Positions 7,014 to 11,278 of a stretch of DNA of 11,278 nucleotides are shown piece by piece. The DNA is taken from contig JBKHYG010000103.1 of NCBI GenBank assembly GCA_046565595.1, positions 1 to 11,278 on the forward strand, given 5' to 3'. Origin of the DNA: JBKHYG01 sp046565595 (GTDB lineage Bacteria; Actinomycetota; AC-67). Every line of letters begins with the position of its first letter. Position 1 is the stretch's first letter. Under the pieces are notes generated by a model that made no database searches, was not told the origin of the DNA, and was given only the letters and a program-made list of their open reading frames with translations. Position numbers and translations under genes: made by a program.

Positions 7014-8251
7014 GATCGAGGATCGGCGGGAACGGATCGGGCTGCCTCGAGCGCGATACCGATGCGCTCCATGGTCGTCGGGTGGGTTCCGAATATCAGG
7101 TGCAGCAGCCGAGGAGGCGAGGGCTTCGACAGGTTCGTGAGCGCGAGCCGCTTCTCGAGTTGGATCTGAGTCTCGGCGTCGTTGGTCAGTTGGATGGCGA
7201 AGCGATCGGCCTGAGCTTCGGCCCGTCTGCTGACGGCGTTCTGAACGGGGAGCGTGACCACCCCTGCTAAAGCCACGAATGCGAATATCGCCGGCACGAT
7301 CCGTGGGTCGTGCGGACCGGAGGCTCCGGTTGCATCCAATACCGCCCGGGAACGCAGCAGTATCGCTAGGGCCATGACTCCGCCGATGATGCCGATCACT
7401 CCGAGCAAGGTGCCGTTGCGGACATCGTCGTTTCGAACATGCGCCAACTCGTGCGCGACGACCAGGTCCACCTCTTGCTCCGGCGCGCCCTCCAGGAGCG
7501 TGTCGAACAACACGACCCTGCGCGTGGAACCGATGCCGGATACATAGGCGTTGTTGCGGGTCGTCCTCCTGCTCGCGTCGGCGACCAGAACCTGATCTAC
7601 GGGCACGCCGGCTTCGTCGGCAAGGGCCGATATCCGAGATCGCGTGGGCTCGCCAACCTCTGCGAAGTCGTTGAACAGGGGCTCGTACACCACCGGGAAC
7701 AGCAGGACGAGCACGACCAACATGACTGAGCCAGAGGCTCCCACGACGACCGGCCATCTGCGGGGGGCCAATCTCACCATGGCCATGAAGCCGACCGCAG
7801 CGACGACGGCGAGACCCAGAGCTACCAGAGAGGCCACCGCGACATCCCGGAGCGCGCTCAAGGTGTCGTCGGTTGCCAGACCGTAGGCCCGATCGTGGCG
7901 GTGCCGCAGGACGGTCAGGGGCAGCACAGCCATCGCTGGCACGAGGGAGGCGACCGATGCGAGCAAAACCGCGGTCCTCAACCACCTGCCACGGCAGATC
8001 CTGGAGGCCCAGCTGCCCAGAGCCCGGCCGGTCGGGCCGACCGCGATCAGCAGAGTGACGACCAAGCCAAGGATCCAGGCGCCGAGGGAGAGAGGGGTTC
8101 GGACGGCGTGATATGCCTCCATCCGAGCCAGCTGCTCCGCCGAGAAGTACGCATCGGCCGGAGGTGCGTCTGCGGGAGGGGAACTGAGCAGCAGCGGCAG
8201 GAGGAAGAGGGCTACGGCCACTAAGAGCACAGCGACCGGTTTGGTCTTCAT
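7010..8251 (-). CDS. M48 family membrane zinc metalloprotease (Ste24/CAAX protease-like)
   Basis: This 413-residue integral membrane protease should cleave membrane-associated or damaged proteins. The zinc site is intact: HELAH (His267, Glu268, His271) and the third ligand in SRRAEAQAD (Glu345), with Asp349 completing the ExxxD pattern typical of M48. Hydrophobic segments lie at roughly 5-25, 55-75, 93-115, 138-160 and 170-195 before the catalytic domain, and at about 282-300 and 320-340 between the HEXXH and the ExxxD motifs. That topology and the FDTLLEGA and NNAYVSGIG motifs match the Ste24 (M48A) type rather than HtpX. The first hydrophobic stretch, with a following Ser/Pro/Asp-rich stretch, could alternatively act as a signal peptide. 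The ATG lies 2 nt after the sepH stop, and its own TGA overlaps the glycosyltransferase ATG. The substrate is unknown; bacteria usually lack CAAX prenylation, so a role in membrane protein turnover is more likely. Confidence 0.88.
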   Translation of the reverse strand: MKTKPVAVLLVAVALFLLPLLLSSPPADAPPADAYFSAEQLARMEAYHAVRTPLSLGAWILGLVVTLLIAVGPTGRALGSWASRICRGRWLRTAVLLASVASLVPAMAVLPLTVLRHRHDRAYGLATDDTLSALRDVAVASLVALGLAVVAAVGFMAMVRLAPRRWPVVVGASGSVMLVVLVLLFPVVYEPLFNDFAEVGEPTRSRISALADEAGVPVDQVLVADASRRTTRNNAYVSGIGSTRRVVLFDTLLEGAPEQEVDLVVAHELAHVRNDDVRNGTLLGVIGIIGGVMALAILLRSRAVLDATGASGPHDPRIVPAIFAFVALAGVVTLPVQNAVSRRAEAQADRFAIQLTNDAETQIQLEKRLALTNLSKPSPPRLLHLIFGTHPTTMERIGIALEAARSVPADPRS

Positions 8252-8253
8252 GC

Positions 8254-9180
8254 TCAGCGCTTGGATCGAGAACGAGCTGCAGGCTTGCGCTTCGCCACAG
8301 GCTTCCGCTTCGGTGCGGGCTTGCGCTTCGCCACTGGCTTCCGCTTCGGTGCAGGCTTCCGCTTGGCCACAGGCTTCCGCTTCGGTGCAGGCTTCCGCTT
8401 GGCCACAGGCTTGCGCTTCGGTGCAGGCTTGCGCTTCGGTGCAGGCTTGCGCTTCGGTGCAGGCTTGCGCTTGGCAGCAGGCTTACGCTTCGGTGCAGGC
8501 TTACGCTTCGGTCTTTGAGGCAGGGGCGGAGGCAGGTTGGGCTTCTCGGTGCCCTCCGGTACCCAGCCCATGTCTTGAGCTACCTTGTTCGCCGCCAAGA
8601 TCGAGCGATCACGAGGGTCGAACTCGAACCGCGCAACCTGTCGACCTCGGAATCGGAAGGTGAAGGTCAACTTCCAAGGCTGACCTTCTTCGCGCGTAGC
8701 AGACCAACCGTCGGAGAACTCGTCGTCGGACAGACGGATCCGCCTCTGGGCAAGATTCGTCCAGACCGCATCCCCTAGTGGCAGCCCCGATGGCCCCAAC
8801 CTTGCCTTGTGGACGAACGCCTTCTGGGCATCCTCGATCACTCCGGTCCGCTCGTACAAGATCGGAGTTTCGAAACGCTCGACCAGGGTGACATCGCAGT
8901 CCAAGATGTCTGCGACCTCTTCAACATCCATGCCCGTGCGAAGTAAACGCTGGATCTCCCTCGGCGCTACCGATGGCTTATCGGCAGATGTTGGGGTCGA
9001 ATCGCTGGCTGGGACGCGTTTGCCCGCACCCTCACGGCGGGCATAGACGGCGGCCTGCAGGACGCTGAGTAGGTTCTTATCGATGGGCACCGCGTACGCA
9101 GCACGCCGCCCGCGGGGTTTGTCGGTCAGCAGGAGGAACTCATGGTCCTCAGAGGTGCCGACGACACGAAGATCGCTCAC
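8254..9180 (-). CDS. sepH: Septation protein SepH (DUF3071) with repetitive Lys/Arg/Pro tail
   Basis: This is a 308-residue homologue of SepH, the actinobacterial protein that stimulates FtsZ assembly at division sites. The conserved N-terminal module begins SDLRVVGTSEDHEFLLL, followed by the small-domain motif YAVPID. A helix-turn-helix-like region follows (about 71-106: REIQRLLRTG, EEVADILDCD, ERFETPIL), then LGDAVWTNL and a Trp/Phe-rich strand region ending near VARFEFDPRDRSI. A proline-rich linker leads to 13 hexapeptides KRKPxx (225-302) and a basic end RSRSKR. Streptomyces SepH also has a C-terminal FtsZ-interacting region after a linker, but this lysine-rich repeat looks unusual. The GTG at 9180 is chosen because the conserved domain begins there and AGGA sits 8 nt upstream; an ATG at 9291 would translate a hairpin region. 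It is the first gene of a unit with a protease, a mannosyltransferase and a lipoprotein. Confidence 0.88.
   Translation of the reverse strand: MSDLRVVGTSEDHEFLLLTDKPRGRRAAYAVPIDKNLLSVLQAAVYARREGAGKRVPASDSTPTSADKPSVAPREIQRLLRTGMDVEEVADILDCDVTLVERFETPILYERTGVIEDAQKAFVHKARLGPSGLPLGDAVWTNLAQRRIRLSDDEFSDGWSATREEGQPWKLTFTFRFRGRQVARFEFDPRDRSILAANKVAQDMGWVPEGTEKPNLPPPLPQRPKRKPAPKRKPAAKRKPAPKRKPAPKRKPAPKRKPVAKRKPAPKRKPVAKRKPAPKRKPVAKRKPAPKRKPVAKRKPAARSRSKR
8275..8508 (-). repeat. 18-bp tandem repeat, 13 copies, inside sepH
   Basis: Thirteen in-frame 18-bp units encode KRKPAP, KRKPVA or KRKPAA. From the N-terminal side the endings run AP, AA, AP, AP, AP, then VA and AP alternating, and finally AA. The alternating part is effectively a 36-bp higher-order repeat, suggesting growth by unequal recombination or slippage. 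The unit is very lysine-rich and resembles linker-histone-like bacterial tails. Confidence 0.95.
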
Positions 9181-9227
9181 GACGGGCCATCCTAAACGCC
9201 GGCTTCGTGCCTTCCCGTGAGGCTGGT

Positions 9228-9268
9228 CCGCCCCCTGAATCTCGTCCCCATCGAGCCTCAGGGGGCGG
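9228..9268. repeat. Strong hairpin between the small cysteine protein gene and sepH
   Basis: CCGCCCCCTGA (9228-9238) and TCAGGGGGCGG (9258-9268) pair perfectly over 11 bp, with an inner CTCG/CGAG stem. In the minus direction it is followed by no T-tract. It may act as a terminator for the two small genes or as an RNA processing or attenuation element before sepH. Confidence 0.6.
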
Positions 9269-9301
9269 GCGAGGGATGCCGGCCGCGGCATCGCCCTCGC
9301 C
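9268..9301. repeat. Second hairpin, directly adjacent to the first
   Basis: GGCGAGGG-ATGCCG pairs with CGGCAT-CCCTCGCC (14 bp, 2-nt bulge, GCCG loop). It shares its edge base with the neighbouring hairpin, giving a tandem structured block. It lies 12 bases after the end of the 71-residue gene in the minus direction, where a terminator would be expected. Confidence 0.6.
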
Positions 9302-9312
9302 GCCCTGGGGGT

Positions 9313-9528
9313 CTACGAGCCTGTCGCGCGGAGATCGTCGGAGACCGGTATGGCAAGGTCAGGCGGCAACAGTCCCCCTTCTCTCAAGGCACGCAGGGCC
9401 CGATCTTCGGAATCGTCGAAGGCAAGAGGCGCGTCGGGAGCGTCAACGAGGATCGCGACCAGGCACTCGGCGCGATGCGTTTCGTCGCCCTCGGCGCAAC
9501 GGTGACACTCGATGATGAATTCGCCCAT
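9313..9528 (-). CDS. Small cysteine/histidine protein of unknown function (71 aa)
   Basis: This encodes a 71-residue soluble protein with a Cys/His cluster near its N-terminus, CHRCAEGDETHRAEC (Cys8, His9, Cys11, His18, Cys22), which could bind a metal such as zinc. After it comes a hydrophobic strand (LVAILVD), an acidic stretch with FDDSEDRALRALREGGLLP, and a short tail. I believe short proteins with this layout (CxxC..C, then a D/E-x-x-x-ALRxLxxxGLxP helix) occur next to zinc-ribbon genes in other actinobacteria, but I cannot verify that here and know no function. The ATG at 9528 is chosen because a perfect AGGAGG sits 5 nt upstream; the longer frame to 9582 would place that site inside coding sequence. 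It lies 78 bp after the zinc-ribbon gene in the same direction and is probably cotranscribed. Confidence 0.75.
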   Translation of the reverse strand: MGEFIIECHRCAEGDETHRAECLVAILVDAPDAPLAFDDSEDRALRALREGGLLPPDLAIPVSDDLRATGS

Positions 9529-9533
9529 CTGCT

Positions 9534-9539
9534 CCTCCT
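9534..9539 (-). promoter_or_regulatory. Ribosome-binding site AGGAGG for the 71-residue protein
   Basis: AGGAGG on the minus strand is spaced 5 nt from the ATG at 9528. It decides the start of this short gene and supports that the gene is real. Confidence 0.75.
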
Positions 9540-9606
9540 GACTTGTTCTGCTGGCCACCAGGTTACGAGGAGGGTGGGACATCGCCCTGACCAGGGGATC
9601 TTGAGG

Positions 9607-9834
9607 TCAGTCGGGGTCGGTCAGGATGGGGATCTGCTCTATGGAGTCGGCAGAGCCGCACCAACGGCAGCTGACCTTCGACTCATCTTCGCTCAGGACT
9701 TCTTCCTCTTCGACATTCATCGCGCCGCCCAGGTCGAAGTGCAGGAACCGGCGGGTCCGGCGGGATGCGACCTCATCGAAGCGTGTCAGGTTCCCACAGG
9801 CGTCGCACCTGTATCGGTGTCCCGGCTGAAGCAT
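9607..9834 (-). CDS. Small zinc-ribbon protein of unknown function (75 aa)
   Basis: This 75-residue protein has two CxxC knuckles: YRCDACGN (Cys10, Cys13) and VSCRWCGS (Cys56, Cys59). Together they should hold one zinc in a ribbon fold. Between them are a basic stretch (ASRRTRRFLHFDLGG) and an acidic stretch (NVEEEEVLSEDE). There is no signal peptide or membrane segment. The arrangement suggests nucleic-acid or protein contact, but no function is known to me. The ATG at 9834 is only 6 nt from a TATACT box, so the transcript probably begins at the ATG itself; the lack of a ribosome-binding site agrees with leaderless translation. It is followed by the 71-residue cysteine protein gene and is divergent from the exonuclease/UvrC gene. 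Confidence 0.78.
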   Translation of the reverse strand: MLQPGHRYRCDACGNLTRFDEVASRRTRRFLHFDLGGAMNVEEEEVLSEDESKVSCRWCGSADSIEQIPILTDPD

Positions 9835-9840
9835 GCGGCG

Positions 9841-9868
9841 AGTATAGAGAGGATCACATGCGTGTCAT
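9841..9868 (-). promoter_or_regulatory. Probable leaderless sigma-70 promoter for the zinc-ribbon gene
   Basis: On the minus strand ATGACA (complement of 9863-9868; TTGACA consensus, 5 of 6) lies 16 bp from TATACT (complement of 9841-9846; TATAAT consensus, 5 of 6). The usual start point, 7 nt after the -10 box, falls on the A of the ATG at 9834. Confidence 0.6.
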
Positions 9869-9905
9869 CTGGCATGTACCACCCTTGGGTAAGGATGGTT
9901 CCGTC

Positions 9906-11278
9906 ATGGCTCTTGCCGTTCAGCGAACCTTCGACGATCTAGGAACCCCCTTGATCGACCAGACCTTCGTCGTCTTCGACCTCGAGACAACCGGCGGATC
10001 TCCCGAGGGGTGCCAGATCACCGAGATCGGCGCTGTGAAGATCCGAGGCGGCGAGGTGATCGGCGAGTTCCAGACGCTCGTAGACCCTCTCGAACCGATC
10101 CCCCCAGCGATCAGCGTCCTCACCGGCATCACCGACAGCATGGTTCAAGGATGCCCGACCATCGGAGAAGCGCTGCCCGCCTTCCTCGAATGGATCGGAG
10201 AGGCGGCGCTGGTCGCTCACAACGCCGCGTTCGATGTCGGCTTCCTGAAGGCGGTCTGCCGGAGGTTCTTCGAGCCCGAACCGAAGAACCCCGTCATCTG
10301 CACGGTGCGGCTTGCCAAGCGCCTGGTACGCGACGAGGTTCCCAACCTGAAACTAGCGACGCTGGCTACCGCCTTGCGGTCACCGCACCATCCGAACCAC
10401 CGGGCGCTTGACGATGCTCGGGCAACCGTCGGGGTCTTCCACGCGCTCTTAGAGCGGTGTGGGGCGTGGGGGGTTCAACACACCGAGGAGCTGCTCTGGT
10501 TCCAATCGGTTCGTGGGCATCCCGCCTACAAGAAGGTGTCGCTGCTCGATCCGTTGCCAAGGGCACGCGGCGTCTACATGTTCCTTGGGCCGCAGGATCA
10601 GGTCTTGTATGTGGGGAAGGCGGCCGAGTTGCGCTCGCGCGTCCGGTCCTACTTCGGTGATCAGAGGCGCCGGATCGCCGACCTGCTACGCGAGTTCGAG
10701 CGGGTAGACCATCATCTCTGTGCGACGGATCTGGACGCGTCGGTGCTCGAAGCCAGGATGATCCGAGCCTTCTCCCCCACATACAACCGTGCGCAGAGAG
10801 GACGCGGCGGCTCATGGTGGCTGACCCTGACCGACGAGCCGTACCCTCGACTCTCGAGGACCCGCAGCCCCCACGCGGACTCACTCGGCCCGATGAGCGC
10901 GCGACAGATCGAGACCGTGAAGGAGGCTCTCGAGGAGGCGCTGCCCATCAGGACATGCACCGATCGGATCCGGCAGCGTCCTACCCGCAGCGGAGCTTGC
11001 GTGAGAGGCCAGGTCGGAGGATGTCCTTCCCCCTGCGTCGATCCGCAGATCTCAGACCGCTACGAACCGATCGCCACCGAGGTCACGACGACGCTCCGGG
11101 GCAACGCCGACACCGTGCTGGCTGCGTTGGCTACCAGGATCGAAGCGCTCGCCGACAGGGACCTGTTCGAGCAGGCTGCCGCCACACGGGACCGCATGGG
11201 CTCGCTTGTCCGCGCCCTCACCGTAGGCAGACGACTCCGATCGCTCACCGGCGCCCGCACCCTGACGCTTCTGATCGG
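9906..11278 (+). CDS. DnaQ-like DEDDh exonuclease fused to UvrC-like GIY-YIG nuclease, 3' end missing
   Basis: This protein is open to the right edge; 457 residues are visible. Residues about 15-185 are a DEDDh 3'-5' exonuclease like DNA polymerase III epsilon: FDLETTG (Asp25, Glu27), HNAAFDVGF (Asp110) and HRALDDA (His165, Asp170). Residues about 215-300 are a GIY-YIG nuclease as in UvrC/Cho: RGVYMF (Tyr224), VLYVGKA (Tyr235), LRSRVRSYF and LEARMIRAFSPTYN (Glu282). Then come a UvrC-like cysteine cluster (PIRTC, ACVRGQVGGCPSPC) and a UVR-like helix pair (EALADRDLFEQAAATRDRM, about 412-430) of the kind that contacts UvrB. M. tuberculosis Rv2191 has the same fusion near pimB' and fadD15. A role in excision repair, incising and trimming damaged DNA, is inferred. 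The start could also be the in-frame ATG at 9858 (GAGG 5 nt upstream); 9906 is preferred because the intervening codons have low third-position GC. The gene is divergent from the zinc-ribbon gene. Confidence 0.9.
   Translation, partial: MALAVQRTFDDLGTPLIDQTFVVFDLETTGGSPEGCQITEIGAVKIRGGEVIGEFQTLVDPLEPIPPAISVLTGITDSMVQGCPTIGEALPAFLEWIGEAALVAHNAAFDVGFLKAVCRRFFEPEPKNPVICTVRLAKRLVRDEVPNLKLATLATALRSPHHPNHRALDDARATVGVFHALLERCGAWGVQHTEELLWFQSVRGHPAYKKVSLLDPLPRARGVYMFLGPQDQVLYVGKAAELRSRVRSYFGDQRRRIADLLREFERVDHHLCATDLDASVLEARMIRAFSPTYNRAQRGRGGSWWLTLTDEPYPRLSRTRSPHADSLGPMSARQIETVKEALEEALPIRTCTDRIRQRPTRSGACVRGQVGGCPSPCVDPQISDRYEPIATEVTTTLRGNADTVLAALATRIEALADRDLFEQAAATRDRMGSLVRALTVGRRLRSLTGARTLTLLI

Noticed and set aside
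7014..7985. N-terminal extension of the glycosyltransferase frame to 7985
   Set aside because: The extension is low-complexity Arg/Gly/Ser in the same strand but another frame of the M48 protease gene; the conserved GT4 sequence begins at the ATG at 7013.
8275..8508. CRISPR-like array
   Set aside because: Units are contiguous 18-bp in-frame coding repeats with no spacers and no cas genes nearby.
8241..8663. Plus-strand open frame with Ala/Ser/Cys/Gln repeats over the sepH tail
   Set aside because: It is the antisense shadow of the 18-bp sepH repeat. An 18-bp periodic array keeps other frames open too, and the sepH strand encodes the conserved domain.
9181..9291. N-terminal extension of sepH to 9291
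   Set aside because: It would translate the hairpin region and precedes the conserved SepH start; the GTG at 9180 has a suitable ribosome-binding site.
9217..9942. Long plus-strand frame across the small genes
   Set aside because: It crosses two hairpins and both minus-strand cysteine genes, has no domain, and conflicts with the well-supported minus-strand starts.

Overview
The window is GC-rich bacterial chromosome and looks actinobacterial (Actinomycetota), perhaps an early-branching class such as Acidimicrobiia; that class assignment is only a guess. Reasons: a SepH (DUF3071) division protein, a PimB'-like phosphatidylinositol-mannoside mannosyltransferase, a FadD15-like acyl-CoA ligase, a DnaQ-like exonuclease fused to a UvrC-like nuclease, GTG and TTG starts, and 4-nt gene overlaps. 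As I recall the Mycobacterium tuberculosis map, fadD15 (Rv2187), pimB' (Rv2188c) and an exonuclease/UvrC fusion (Rv2191) lie close together there in the same relative orientations. This window therefore looks like a rearranged version of a conserved actinobacterial neighbourhood, not a mobile island. I see no tRNA, rRNA, insertion sequence, phage gene or CRISPR array.

Layout, left to right. (1) Bases 1-807: the 3' part of a primary-type sigma-70 factor, open at the left edge, followed by a clear hairpin terminator (821-845). (2) Bases 960-3341: a large secreted alpha/beta-hydrolase with an N-terminal sugar-binding-like domain. Its start is TTG, and two inverted-repeat elements lie just upstream. 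(3) Bases 3478-5280: a long-chain acyl-CoA synthetase with a perfect AGGAGG ribosome-binding site. Its last 21 bases overlap the end of a convergent gene. (4) Bases 9180 down to 5260, minus strand: a tightly packed four-gene unit of sepH, an M48 Ste24-like membrane protease, the PimB'-like glycosyltransferase and a small lipoprotein. The junctions are a 2-nt gap, a 4-nt overlap and a 4-nt overlap, so translation is probably coupled. (5) Bases 9834 down to 9313, minus strand: two small conserved-looking cysteine proteins, the first apparently transcribed from a leaderless promoter. They are separated from sepH by two strong tandem hairpins. (6) Base 9906 to the right edge, plus strand, divergent from the small genes: the DnaQ-exonuclease / GIY-YIG / UVR fusion, open at the right edge.

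Functionally, the minus-strand unit joins cell division (SepH, with an unusual 13-copy Lys/Arg/Pro hexapeptide tail), membrane proteolysis, inositol-lipid mannosylation and an envelope lipoprotein. The acyl-CoA synthetase points into it and may supply activated fatty acids for lipid metabolism. The exonuclease/UvrC-like protein is a DNA repair enzyme. The window is mostly housekeeping in character. The parts most worth a second look are the SepH tail, the division/envelope operon, the exonuclease-UvrC fusion, the leaderless divergent promoter, the dyads before the hydrolase, and the tandem hairpins.
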